From Spirochaetales bacterium (lineage in GTDB: Bacteria; Spirochaetota; Spirochaetia; Sphaerochaetales; Sphaerochaetaceae): 6,208 nucleotides of DNA. Position numbers and translations under genes: made by a program. The notes under the pieces were generated by a model. The model was given only the letters and a program-made list of their open reading frames with translations. It did no database searches and was not told the origin of the DNA. Of this stretch, positions 1-6,013 are shown one piece after another; the stretch's first letter is position 1, and every line of letters begins with the position of its first letter. The stretch is taken from the NCBI GenBank assembly GCA_022785155.1, contig JALFRH010000175.1:1-6208 (forward strand), in the 5' to 3' direction.

Positions 1-52
1 TGATCAAAACAGTGAAGTGCTTTGTTGTTAGAGTCCGCTTGAATTAACCATT

Positions 53-101
53 TGGGACTGTGGACAAAATCCTAGACTTTTTCTTAAGGAGGAAAAGGGT
101 T
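53..101 (+). other. Possible left end and leader of a decayed IS3-family element
   Basis: The stretch starts TGGGACTGTGGACAAAATCC, TG-initiated and GT/GA-rich as expected of an IS3-family terminal repeat. It lies about 49 nt before the likely start codon of the OrfA remnant, a normal leader length for these elements. A strong ribosome-binding site, AAGGAGG at 86-92, sits inside it. No matching right end is present in the window, so the terminal-repeat call is an inference from composition and position. Bases 1-52 show nothing I can assign. Confidence 0.3.
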
Positions 102-433
102 TTGGCAAAGTACACAAAGGAGGAGTCAGAAAAGGCAATCAATCTCTACATCAGGTATTGCAAGCGGGCCACCCTGGTCTCAAGGAACTTGGGTATCCTA
201 ACGAGCGGCATACATTGGTCAGCTGGTACAGGGGATATGAAGAGAAAGGTGAAGTGAAGGATGACGGACGGGAGGAGAAGAAGCTCTCCCTTGTCTATTC
301 AGAAGATCATATACATGCAGCAGTGTCGTTTTACATTGAGGACAGGAAAAGTCCAGGCAAGGAATGCCTTTCTGATTTTTGTTCCTTCTGGTATGTTCAC
401 GACGATTCCCGATACGGAGTTGCACTTTTTTGA
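102..433 (+). pseudogene. Frameshifted and truncated IS3-family transposase OrfA remnant
   Basis: This is the relic of the helix-turn-helix OrfA subunit of an IS3-type insertion sequence, which binds the element's ends. Reading begins at TTG 102, nine bases after AAGGAGG (86-92), and gives AKYTKEESEKAINLYIRY followed by RATLVS. The continuation typical of the family, KELGYPNERHTLVSWYRGYE, is in a different frame, so about one base has been lost near 178-185. A second helix-turn-helix repeat begins at SEDHIHAAVSFYIEDRKSPGK and becomes unrecognisable after about 360. The frame then runs to a stop at 431-433 with no family resemblance, which suggests a deletion breakpoint near 360. No OrfB (catalytic subunit) is present. 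Family assignment rests on the paired HTH pattern with the LGYPN motif. The remnant cannot be functional. It is about 50% GC and uses AGG arginine codons, unlike the AT-richer operon. Confidence 0.7.
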
Positions 434-485
434 GTGAAGTTTTTATAGTTTATCAGGATGTCGACTTATTATATGAATTGAATTG

Positions 486-506
486 ACTTAGGCATAAACC
501 CTAAGT
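486..506. repeat. Perfect 7-bp inverted repeat with 7-nt loop
   Basis: ACTTAGG (486-492) and CCTAAGT (500-506) are exact reverse complements around the loop CATAAAC. Neither strand has a run of T after the stem, so it is at best a weak terminator for the minus-strand operon. It overlaps the stop codon of the short remnant at 488-592. Confidence 0.35.
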
Positions 507-592
507 TTAATGATGTTTCTTTCATAGCAAGCTGCCGAAGAAAGCTCCATTACAGAATTGATCCCATCAACGGCAGCACTTCCTTGTTTGGT
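488..592 (-). pseudogene. Possible C-terminal scrap of a Gfo/Idh/MocA-family dehydrogenase
   Basis: In the same frame as the phosphatase remnant, directly after its TAG stop (593-595), the minus strand reads TKQ, then GSAAVDGINSVMELSSAA, then CYERNIIKLRVYA and a TAA (488-490). The pattern (V)DGxxSVxxxxxA followed about ten residues later by a hydrophobic-Lys-Leu end resembles the last helix and tail of Gfo/Idh/MocA sugar or inositol dehydrogenases. Only about 34 residues remain and there is no start codon or ribosome-binding site, so it is debris of a larger gene fused to its neighbour by deletion. The family call is tentative: the fragment is short and the motif is loose. It could also be chance open frame. 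Confidence 0.35.
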
Positions 593-795
593 CTATCTCA
601 ACTCCTCCATTTTATCGTGAAGAAATCCATTGCTGGCCATCACATGTTTCTGGTATTTATGGAATGGACTACCATCTACATCAGTAAACTTTCCACCTGC
701 ATTTTCTATGAGAATCTTTCCTGCGGCAAAGTCCCATAAATGGGCTGCACACATCCTCTTGATATGTTACAGCCCTTTGATTGTTTCTGTAGTGG
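593..795 (-). pseudogene. Truncated inositol monophosphatase-family remnant
   Basis: The minus strand encodes the C-terminal third of a FIG/inositol monophosphatase-superfamily enzyme, Mg-dependent phosphatases acting on inositol phosphates, sugar phosphates or PAP. AAHLWDFAAGKILIENAGG contains the conserved W-D-x-A-A-G box, whose Asp is a metal ligand in the family, and the E-x-A-G-G turn. It is followed by KFTDVDGSPF and MASNGFLHD, equivalent to the usual (T/S)D-x-x-G and ASN-G-x-xH-(D/E) tail. The natural-looking stop is TAG 593-595. Upstream in the same frame, TTTETIKGL meets a TAA at 767-769 and then abuts the sulfatase stop at 796-798. The N-terminal two thirds, with the first metal site (DPIDGT region), are absent. 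It was probably once a downstream gene of the operon, 5'-truncated by deletion. Whether it was an inositol, sugar or nucleotide phosphatase cannot be told. Confidence 0.68.
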
Positions 796-2265
796 TTACT
801 GATAATCTACGAGACCTAATCGCTCGTACTGTTCTTTAGGAGCATCATTTTCCTTCATTATCCGAATCATTGCCTTGATAAATCGTTCTTCTTCTTTTTC
901 GTCTCTATATGGATGCTTTTGTTCTGGATCTTTTTCCAAATCAAAAAGCATTGTCTTTAAAGAATGCTTTGGTGCTGTATCTCCTGTTTTATCAACGCAA
1001 GATGGAATCTTTAATAGCGGAACTCCTTTTGTGAAGGAAAAACCAGGAACAAGCTCTGCATTCTTCATCTCATCCGGAGAATACATAGTTCTCATATGCA
1101 TAGGCATAAGTGTATAGTTGTATACAGTGTTCTCACCTTCTGGTGCACGCATATACACATACTTGCCATCAGTAATATTTACATGACCTCCATGGAGACC
1201 GAAGAGAACATAATCGTGAATCTTTTCATCATTTTTTATTACACCTCTTAGATCTTTACCTTTCATATCTGGAGTTGGTTCAATACCAAACATCTTCAAC
1301 AAAGTGACAGCTACATCGATATTCTGTAGAAGTGCTTCTCTTCTTTCTCCTTTTATAGGATTTGCTGGATCCCATATAAAGAGAGGAATATGTGCCATTT
1401 CGTTATACCATGGATGAGCACTTTTTCCCCAAAGATCATGTTCTCCAAGCAAGAAACCATGGTCCGTGTTGACGATAACAGCAGTATCTTTCCACATATC
1501 ATTATCGTCCATCCAATCTAAGAACTTACCGAGATATTCATCGCACATGGAAAGCAGTGATGCATACATCTTCCTACAATGTAAAACTGCATCATCAGGT
1601 TCTGTTACTTCTTGGTAGTCAGGCCAGTCAAATTGAATACCTTTATAGTCGTCATCATAGTATTCTTTGTACTTATCATTAACTACAAAGAAGGGCTCAT
1701 GAGGATCAAAGCACTCCCAATGGAGGAACCAGTTATCTTCATTTTTATTCTTCTCAAGGAACTCAAAGCCTAGTTTGAACACCTGAGATAAAGGTTGGTC
1801 TTCTTCTTTCTTTATATAAGTCCGATTTACAACATCATGTCGCCACATTCTTCCGTAGTGAGGTGGATATTCAGGCTCTTTTACTTGCCCCTTCCATCTG
1901 TCCGCTTCCTGTCCTCTCACATATTCCCAAGAATCAAATCTATGATGATATGTAGCTCCACCATCTTCCCAATAGTGTTGATGATCAGATATTAGATGAG
2001 TGTAGACACCCTTCCCCCTCAACATTTCCGGAATAGAATCATCATATGGCTGCATAGGCCCCCAGGAACAGTGAAGGAAATTATATCTTCCTGTCTGAAG
2101 CTCCCTTCTAGCAGGCATACAAGGCAACGAGCCAGCATAACAGTTATCAAAAACTACTGTATGTTCCGCCAGTCTTTTAAAATTTGGTGTATGTGTCCAC
2201 TCACAACCATAAGAAGATAACATCCTGAGGTTAAGAGTATCGAACATGAGCATTATCGCTTTCAT
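796..2265 (-). CDS. Cytoplasmic Cys-type sulfatase (alkaline phosphatase superfamily)
   Basis: This hydrolyses a sulfate ester to alcohol plus sulfate, using a formylglycine made from Cys49. From ATG 2263-2265 the protein has 489 residues, normal for type I sulfatases. Metal-site Asp9 lies in MLMFDTLN, with Thr where many sulfatases have a second Asp. Signature I is C49-M-P-A-R53 followed by ELQTGR. SDH is at 93-95, FDPHEPF holds D187 and H189, TDHG gives D268 and H269, and a candidate active-site Lys is K281. The C-terminus (LFDLEKDPEQ..., EQYERLGL) is complete. The N-terminus MKAIMLMFDTLN goes straight into the first core strand, so there is no signal peptide and the enzyme should act in the cytoplasm. 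I chose this ATG over GTG codons at 2281-2283 and 2278-2280 because AGGAGG lies directly before it and the family motif begins right after it. It is the last intact gene of the transporter operon. The exact substrate and sulfatase subfamily cannot be read from sequence. The formylglycine-generating enzyme is not in the window. Confidence 0.93.
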   Translation of the reverse strand: MKAIMLMFDTLNLRMLSSYGCEWTHTPNFKRLAEHTVVFDNCYAGSLPCMPARRELQTGRYNFLHCSWGPMQPYDDSIPEMLRGKGVYTHLISDHQHYWEDGGATYHHRFDSWEYVRGQEADRWKGQVKEPEYPPHYGRMWRHDVVNRTYIKKEEDQPLSQVFKLGFEFLEKNKNEDNWFLHWECFDPHEPFFVVNDKYKEYYDDDYKGIQFDWPDYQEVTEPDDAVLHCRKMYASLLSMCDEYLGKFLDWMDDNDMWKDTAVIVNTDHGFLLGEHDLWGKSAHPWYNEMAHIPLFIWDPANPIKGERREALLQNIDVAVTLLKMFGIEPTPDMKGKDLRGVIKNDEKIHDYVLFGLHGGHVNITDGKYVYMRAPEGENTVYNYTLMPMHMRTMYSPDEMKNAELVPGFSFTKGVPLLKIPSCVDKTGDTAPKHSLKTMLFDLEKDPEQKHPYRDEKEEERFIKAMIRIMKENDAPKEQYERLGLVDYQ

Positions 2266-2269
2266 TTTT

Positions 2270-2275
2270 CCTCCT
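2270..2275 (-). promoter_or_regulatory. Ribosome-binding site of the sulfatase, overlapping the ATPase B stop
   Basis: AGGAGG lies 4 nt before ATG 2263-2265. Its first two bases are the last two of the upstream TAG stop (2274-2276), so ribosomes ending ATPase B stop on top of the sulfatase start site. This suggests translational coupling and decides the start codon. Confidence 0.75.
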
Positions 2276-3017
2276 ACCACCACTTAATCAAGTCTGTTAC
2301 CTTGACTCTCATATCAACAAACTCTGGAGACGTAATTTTTCTAGGGAATGGCAGTGGATTGACAAGCCGCTCTTTTATAGTCGTGGGCTTATTTGTAAGG
2401 ACCAAGATATTTTCACTCAAATAAACCGCTTCTTCAATATTATGGGTTATAAAGATGACAGTAGTACCTGTCTTTCTCCATAGATCCAATAGTTCATCTT
2501 CAAGCTTAAACCTCAACTCCACATCAAGTTGTCCATATGGTTCATCCATCAATAAAACTTCTGGCTTCGTCGCAAAAGCTCTTGCTATTACTACTCTCTG
2601 AAGCATAGAAGTAGAAAGTTCGGAGGGGTAATACTTCCTATATTTTGTAAGGCCAACCATCTCCAAAGCTTCATTTACTTCTCTTTTTATATCTTCCTTA
2701 CTATGGTGTTTTATCTCCAGTCCGAAGGCTACGTTTTCTTCAACTGTAAGCCAAGACATAGTAGAATACTCCTGGAAGATATAGGCGATATTATGCTTTT
2801 TCAAGTCGACAGGTTCATCGTTTATTAGTATCTCTCCGCTTGTAGGTTCATATAATTTAGTCAAACAGTTCAAGAATGTAGTCTTACCACATCCTGTCGG
2901 CCCGACGATACATAAAAACTCTCCTTTATGAACATCGAAAGATACTTTATCCAACACAAGAAGCTCACCAAATCGCTTGGTCATATTCCTGACTTTAATT
3001 TTTATTTCTCCATTCAT
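2274..3017 (-). CDS. ABC transporter ATPase B, NitT/TauT type, with degenerate signature motif
   Basis: This is a 247-residue nucleotide-binding subunit of a nitrate/sulfonate/taurine-class importer, attached to the cytoplasmic face of the permeases. Visible motifs are Walker A GPTGCGKT (39-46), Q-loop Gln82 in FQEYSTMSWLTV, Walker B LLMDEP (155-160, catalytic Glu159), D-loop GQLD and H-loop His192 in ITHNIEEA. The signature, normally LSGGMQQR, reads LSTSMLQR (134-141), so both glycines are gone. The C-terminal PRKITSPEFVDMR block is typical of the family. ATG 3015-3017 lies 7 nt after the original stop of ATPase A (3025-3027), with a GAGG-like site between. The IS now separates it from its upstream partners, so its transcription may be reduced. 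A signature without glycines should be poor at stimulating hydrolysis at the partner's Walker site, but the residues needed for its own canonical site are intact. Confidence 0.92.
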   Translation of the reverse strand: MNGEIKIKVRNMTKRFGELLVLDKVSFDVHKGEFLCIVGPTGCGKTTFLNCLTKLYEPTSGEILINDEPVDLKKHNIAYIFQEYSTMSWLTVEENVAFGLEIKHHSKEDIKREVNEALEMVGLTKYRKYYPSELSTSMLQRVVIARAFATKPEVLLMDEPYGQLDVELRFKLEDELLDLWRKTGTTVIFITHNIEEAVYLSENILVLTNKPTTIKERLVNPLPFPRKITSPEFVDMRVKVTDLIKWW

Positions 3018-3024
3018 ATTTACC

Positions 3025-3118
3025 TCAGAAAACTTTGTCGATTACGCTGCTGATTTCTTCTCTAAGAGAGAGAAACTCTGGTGATGTGTAATCTCTGGGA
3101 CGAGAAAGAGATATTTCA
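3025..3118 (-). pseudogene. Displaced C-terminal codons of ATPase A, cut off by the IS
   Basis: Joined to the truncated ATPase A after removing the IS and one copy of the 8-bp duplication, this stretch completes the split codon TA|T and continues in frame: EYEISLSRPRDYTSPEF, then LSLREEISSVIDKVF and TGA (3025-3027). The RPRDYTSPEF-LxLR block is the usual end of NitT/TauT ATPases (ATPase B ends with PRKITSPEFVDMR). The ancestral protein would be 251 residues against 220 now. The fragment has no start and is not expected to be translated alone. Confidence 0.9.
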
Positions 3119-3126
3119 TACTCAGT
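3119..3126. repeat. Left 8-bp target-site duplication of the ISL3 element
   Basis: TACTCAGT immediately before the left terminal repeat is identical to the 8 bases after the right one (4561-4568). Eight bases is the usual ISL3-family duplication length. Confidence 0.95.
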
Positions 3127-3154
3127 GGCCTTTCGCTGTTTATAGTGGGTAAAA
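3127..3154 (+). repeat. Left terminal inverted repeat of the ISL3 element
   Basis: It begins GGCCTTTCGCTGTTTATAGT and continues GGGTAA. Compared with the reverse complement of the right end it matches at 21 of the first 26 positions. The GG start fits ISL3-family ends. Confidence 0.9.
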
Positions 3155-3171
3155 AGTAAAGGAAGAACAAG

Positions 3172-3177
3172 TGTCAA
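3172..3177 (-). promoter_or_regulatory. Outward-facing consensus -35 hexamer inside the IS left end
   Basis: The minus strand reads TTGACA, an exact -35 consensus pointing out of the IS toward ATPase B and the sulfatase. At 17-nt spacing the matching -10 would be TTTTAC (3149-3154), only 3 of 6. A better hexamer, TATAAA (3139-3144), is 27 nt away, too far. It is therefore at most a weak or hybrid outward promoter. Confidence 0.25.
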
Positions 3178-3184
3178 CTCCTAT

Positions 3185-3192
3185 GCTAAGAT
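3185..3192 (+). promoter_or_regulatory. Possible extended -10 promoter element of the transposase
   Basis: TGC-TAAGAT resembles an extended -10 (TGn followed by a 4-of-6 match to TATAAT). It lies about 33 nt before the preferred start codon. The -35 region at 17 nt, AGAACA, is poor, as expected for a weakly expressed transposase. Confidence 0.3.
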
Positions 3193-3224
3193 AAGGAAAA
3201 ACAAGTTGCATGGGAGAAACAACA

Positions 3225-4529
3225 ATGATCGATCCACATTTCCAGAAGGTTTTTTCATTAGCTCTAGGAATCAAGGACCCATGGTATATAAAGAGCCTGG
3301 ATATGGTTCCCAGCACCAAGAATCCCGAGATTCTGGAGATGAGGGTGGAGGTTGATTTTCTGGAAGGAAGCAGGTTCAGCTACAACGGTTCGGAGGAACT
3401 CTACCCTGTCCATGACTCTAGGGAGAGAGTATGGAGACACCTTAACTTCTTCCAGTACAGGTGCTACATCCAGGCACGGGTGCCCAGGATCATCCTCCCT
3501 GATGGAAAGGTGAAGACCGTGGACGTTCCATGGGGGCACGACCTCAGCGGATTCACCCTTATGATGGAGGGCGTCATACTCTCACTTGTGAAGCATATGC
3601 CTGTTTCTGCCGTTGCAAGGGAGATCGGAGAACACGACACCAAGATATGGAGGGTGCTGAAATACCACGTGGAGGAGGCCCTCAAGCTCCAGGACTTCTC
3701 TGATGTCACGGGTATAGGAGTGGACGAATACAGCCACAGGGGACACAACTACATAACAGTGTTCGTATCCCATCCGGATATAGAGGTTGATGAGGAAGGG
3801 AGGCGCCATCAGGTCACAAAGCCTAGGGTTCTCTTTACCACGGAAGGAAAAGACAAGGCTGCCGTAGAACGGTTCCTTGACCATTTCAGGAAAAAGAAAG
3901 GCGAACCGGAAGCTGTGAAGGTGGCGACAAGCGACATGATACATGGCTTCAGGAATGCGATGAAGGTCTGTTTTCCCAACGCCGTGACCACTGTGGACAA
4001 GTTCCATGTCGTCTCCAACTGCGAGGATGCTTTGGACAAGGTAAGGAGGAGGGAGGCCGCCTCTGGGGGGAAGAGGAAGTCCGAGGCACTTTCCAATACA
4101 AAATACATCTGGCTTAAGAATGAGGAGAACCTCACCGACAAACAGAGGAAAAAGCTCGAGGAACTGCTGCAGGTGGAGTACCTGGACACTGTGAAGGCAT
4201 ATGACATGAAACTGAAGCTGCAGGACTTCTATTCCAGGCACAAGGATTATGACGAGAAGACCATATTCGACTTCGAGAACATGGCCCTTGATTTCTGCAA
4301 CAGCACAATGAAGGAGATGCAGAAGTTCGGAGAGATGCTGGTACGCAATGCAGTTGAGATACTCAACTATTTTGACACCAAGAGGACCAACGCAATCCTG
4401 GAGGGCTTCAACTCCAAGATCAGCATAATCAAGAACAGGGCCAGGGGATTCAGAAACATGAAGAACTTAATGAACATGATTTACTTCTGCTGTGGCGATC
4501 TTGATATTTGTTTCCAGCCTATCATGTGA
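3225..4529 (+). CDS. ISL3-family DDE transposase, intact
   Basis: This catalyses cut-and-paste movement of the surrounding IS. From ATG 3225 it has 434 residues, usual for the family. That start is preferred over ATG 3210 because GGGAG (3212-3216) sits 8 nt before it. Likely catalytic acidic residues are D167 in GIGVDEYSHRGHNY, D237 in ATSDMIHGFRNAM, and E393 in RTNAILEGFNSK, in the arrangement of DDE_Tnp_ISL3 proteins; VDKFHVV and RARGFRNMKNL are further family motifs. The N-terminal region keeps the fold signature DSRERVWRHLNFFQY...ARVPR...VDVPW. However, the four Cys of the usual ISL3 zinc finger are not there: FSYNGSEELYPVHD and PRIILPDG stand where Cys-rich stretches occur in typical members. 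The reading frame shows no damage. Confidence 0.95.
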   Translation: MIDPHFQKVFSLALGIKDPWYIKSLDMVPSTKNPEILEMRVEVDFLEGSRFSYNGSEELYPVHDSRERVWRHLNFFQYRCYIQARVPRIILPDGKVKTVDVPWGHDLSGFTLMMEGVILSLVKHMPVSAVAREIGEHDTKIWRVLKYHVEEALKLQDFSDVTGIGVDEYSHRGHNYITVFVSHPDIEVDEEGRRHQVTKPRVLFTTEGKDKAAVERFLDHFRKKKGEPEAVKVATSDMIHGFRNAMKVCFPNAVTTVDKFHVVSNCEDALDKVRRREAASGGKRKSEALSNTKYIWLKNEENLTDKQRKKLEELLQVEYLDTVKAYDMKLKLQDFYSRHKDYDEKTIFDFENMALDFCNSTMKEMQKFGEMLVRNAVEILNYFDTKRTNAILEGFNSKISIIKNRARGFRNMKNLMNMIYFCCGDLDICFQPIM

Positions 4530-4532
4530 GAT

Positions 4533-4560
4533 GGTTACCCACTACAAATAGCGAATAACC
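4533..4560 (-). repeat. Right terminal inverted repeat of the ISL3 element
   Basis: Read inward on the minus strand it begins GGTTATTCGCTATTTGTAGT and continues GGGTAA, matching the left end at 21 of 26 positions. Its outermost base supplies the G of the new TAG stop codon of ATPase A. Confidence 0.9.
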
Positions 4561-5222
4561 TACTCAGTCTTTATTGATGTCGGACAACTATGAAGCACTA
4601 CGATTCTATCCGCCAAGTAAATGGCTTCTTCAATATTATTAGTAACAAAGATGATGGTCCTCTTTTCCTTCTCCCAGATTTTTATGATATCTTCTTGCAT
4701 TAAATATCGAGTTTGGGCATCCAGATGTCCAAAAGGTTCATCCAAGAATAGAACAGATGGCTCATTACAATATGCCCTTGCAATTCCGACTCTTTGCTGC
4801 ATACCACCAGAAAGCTGATTGGGATAACTATTCTCGAATCCAGTCAAGCCTACAAGATCGATGTAATATTGAGCTTTTTCCCTTCTTTCCTTCTTCCCTA
4901 TCCCCCTAGCTTTGGGGCCGAATTCAACATTTCCCATTACTGTCAACCATGGAAAAAGTGATGTTCTTTGATAAACAAATCCCCTATCTGGGCCTGGTCC
5001 CGTCACTTTTTTGCCATTCAATGTGACAGAACCTTCTGTAGGAGCCTCAAGCCCAGACATAACTTTCATTAATGTCGACTTGCCACACTGTCCCGGACCG
5101 AATAAGACAAGGAATTCGTTTTGATGAACATCAAGGCTGAACTCTTTGACTACATCAACAACACCTCTGGCCGTTTCATAGCTTTTCTTTATGTTTTTAC
5201 AGACAATTACATCGTTTGCCAT
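4560..5222 (-). CDS. ABC transporter ATPase A, NitT/TauT type, 3' end cut by IS; Asn in H-loop
   Basis: This nucleotide-binding subunit of the same importer now has 220 residues, reduced from 251. Motifs are Walker A GPGQCGKST (42-50), Q-loop Gln85, canonical signature LSGGMQQR (137-144), Walker B VLFLDEP (157-163, Glu162) and D-loop HLD. At the H-loop, FVTNNIEEA puts Asn195 where the switch His is expected (codon AAT; ATPase B has CAT at the matching place). The stop TAG (4560-4562) is made of two bases of the target duplication plus one base of the IS, so the last 31 residues are lost. All nucleotide-binding motifs precede the cut, and the protein may still fold and work in part. ATG 5220-5222 overlaps the permease stop as TAATG, with AAGGGG about 7 nt upstream, indicating coupled translation. 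Confidence 0.92.
   Translation of the reverse strand: MANDVIVCKNIKKSYETARGVVDVVKEFSLDVHQNEFLVLFGPGQCGKSTLMKVMSGLEAPTEGSVTLNGKKVTGPGPDRGFVYQRTSLFPWLTVMGNVEFGPKARGIGKKERREKAQYYIDLVGLTGFENSYPNQLSGGMQQRVGIARAYCNEPSVLFLDEPFGHLDAQTRYLMQEDIIKIWEKEKRTIIFVTNNIEEAIYLADRIVVLHSCPTSIKTE
4561..4568. repeat. Right 8-bp target-site duplication of the ISL3 element
   Basis: TACTCAGT, identical to 3119-3126. It is part of the ATPase A coding sequence (ACT GAG TA on the minus strand). Confidence 0.95.
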
Positions 5223-6013
5223 TATTTACCCCTTACGTTCCATGCACAAAGTTTTGACTCTATGGCACGCATAATTACAGCCAAAAGGAAACCAACTATT
5301 CCAACGGCAAGGATACCTACCATAATCTGGGTTGTTGAGTTTGAGTCCTGCCCTTTTATGATTATCCAACCGACACCCTGTGAGGATTTAACCATTTCAG
5401 CTGCAACGACAGTTGCCCAAGATGATCCGATTGCAATCTGCAGACCTGCAAATATCTGAGGCACACAAGAAGGTAGGACAATCTTTGTAAATACCTGTCT
5501 ATTATTGCATCCAAGCATTTTTGCACATCCCATCAATTCTTCGTCTACGGCTTTTACTCCCGCATATGCATTCATCGTTACGTTGGCAAAGGCCCCTAAA
5601 AAGATGATGAAATACTTTGATGACTCTCCTGTTCCGAACCAAACGATAGAAAGAGGAATCCATGCAATTGGAGGAATAGGTCTAATCAGCTCAAATAAAG
5701 GACGGAAGAAAGATTCAACATTTTTATTCCAACCCATACAAATTCCGAGGACTATTCCCAATATTGACCCCATAAAGAACCCGATCATGACTCTCGTCAT
5801 AGACCACACAATATGGGATTGGATGGTGTTTCTACCAATAGGAGAAACGAAAGCAGAACAAAAGCTCTTTATTACTTCAATTGGTCCAACCATTACAAGA
5901 CCAACCCTTGTAAAAGATACTACCAATTGCCAAATAATCAGAAAACAGACAATGGAAATAGCCCCTGCAGCATATTTCTGCCATGCAGTATTATCTTTAT
6001 CTTTTAACTTCAT
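5222..6013 (-). CDS. ABC transporter inner-membrane permease (SsuC/TauC type)
   Basis: This is a 263-residue membrane subunit of a NitT/TauT-class importer and forms part of the translocation channel. Hydrophobic segments lie near residues 14-34, 70-94, 110-127, 133-152, 187-206 and 228-250, which fits the six-helix topology of the family. The EAA loop, which docks on an ATPase, is visible at about 162-190: GCAKMLGCNNRQVF, then IVLPSCVPQIFAGL, with the conserved Gly168 and Leu-Pro180-181. Length matches SsuC/TauC homologues. ATG 6011-6013 overlaps the stop of the upstream permease as ATGA and is preceded by AAAGGGAG (6021-6028) at 7-nt spacing. The stop (5222-5224) shares one base with the ATPase A start. 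Substrate specificity cannot be read from a permease; the linked sulfatase suggests an organic sulfate ester. Confidence 0.94.
   Translation of the reverse strand: MKLKDKDNTAWQKYAAGAISIVCFLIIWQLVVSFTRVGLVMVGPIEVIKSFCSAFVSPIGRNTIQSHIVWSMTRVMIGFFMGSILGIVLGICMGWNKNVESFFRPLFELIRPIPPIAWIPLSIVWFGTGESSKYFIIFLGAFANVTMNAYAGVKAVDEELMGCAKMLGCNNRQVFTKIVLPSCVPQIFAGLQIAIGSSWATVVAAEMVKSSQGVGWIIIKGQDSNSTTQIMVGILAVGIVGFLLAVIMRAIESKLCAWNVRGK

Larger units (their letters stand above)
3127..4560 (+). mobile_element. Complete ISL3-family insertion sequence, 1434 bp
   Basis: The element has terminal inverted repeats at both ends, one full-length transposase, and a perfect 8-bp target duplication. The intact duplication and uninterrupted reading frame indicate a recent insertion that may still be mobile. 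It lies opposite to the operon, inside the 3' end of ATPase A, and separates permeases and ATPase A from ATPase B and the sulfatase. Its GC content (about 52% in a sampled stretch) and frequent AGG codons differ from the host operon. No passenger genes are present: about 98 nt precede the transposase and 31 nt follow it. Confidence 0.95.

Noticed and set aside
340..437. Minus-strand frame reading SVSGIVVNIPEGTKIRKAFL, reminiscent of bacterial surface-protein domains (PxGAxIxKAYLxW pattern)
   Set aside because: Only about 34 residues are open, stops flank the upstream side, and half of it lies opposite the recognisable IS3 OrfA remnant. The resemblance is a loose motif and probably chance.
486..506. 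Inverted repeat as a rho-independent terminator of the operon
   Set aside because: The stem is AT-rich and only 7 bp, with no T-run on either strand. I kept it as a repeat only.
630..839. Plus-strand 69-codon open frame
   Set aside because: It is the antisense shadow of the phosphatase remnant and sulfatase 3' end; the minus-strand frame carries the family motifs.
2266..2283. Upstream GTG start for the sulfatase adding six residues (VVGGK)
   Set aside because: The added codons encode the ribosome-binding site itself, and the family's first strand begins right after ATG 2263-2265.
3582..4241. Long (219-codon) minus-strand open frame inside the IS
   Set aside because: It lies opposite the transposase catalytic core and shows no motif. 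The high GC of the element reduces chance stops, so the long frame is a shadow.
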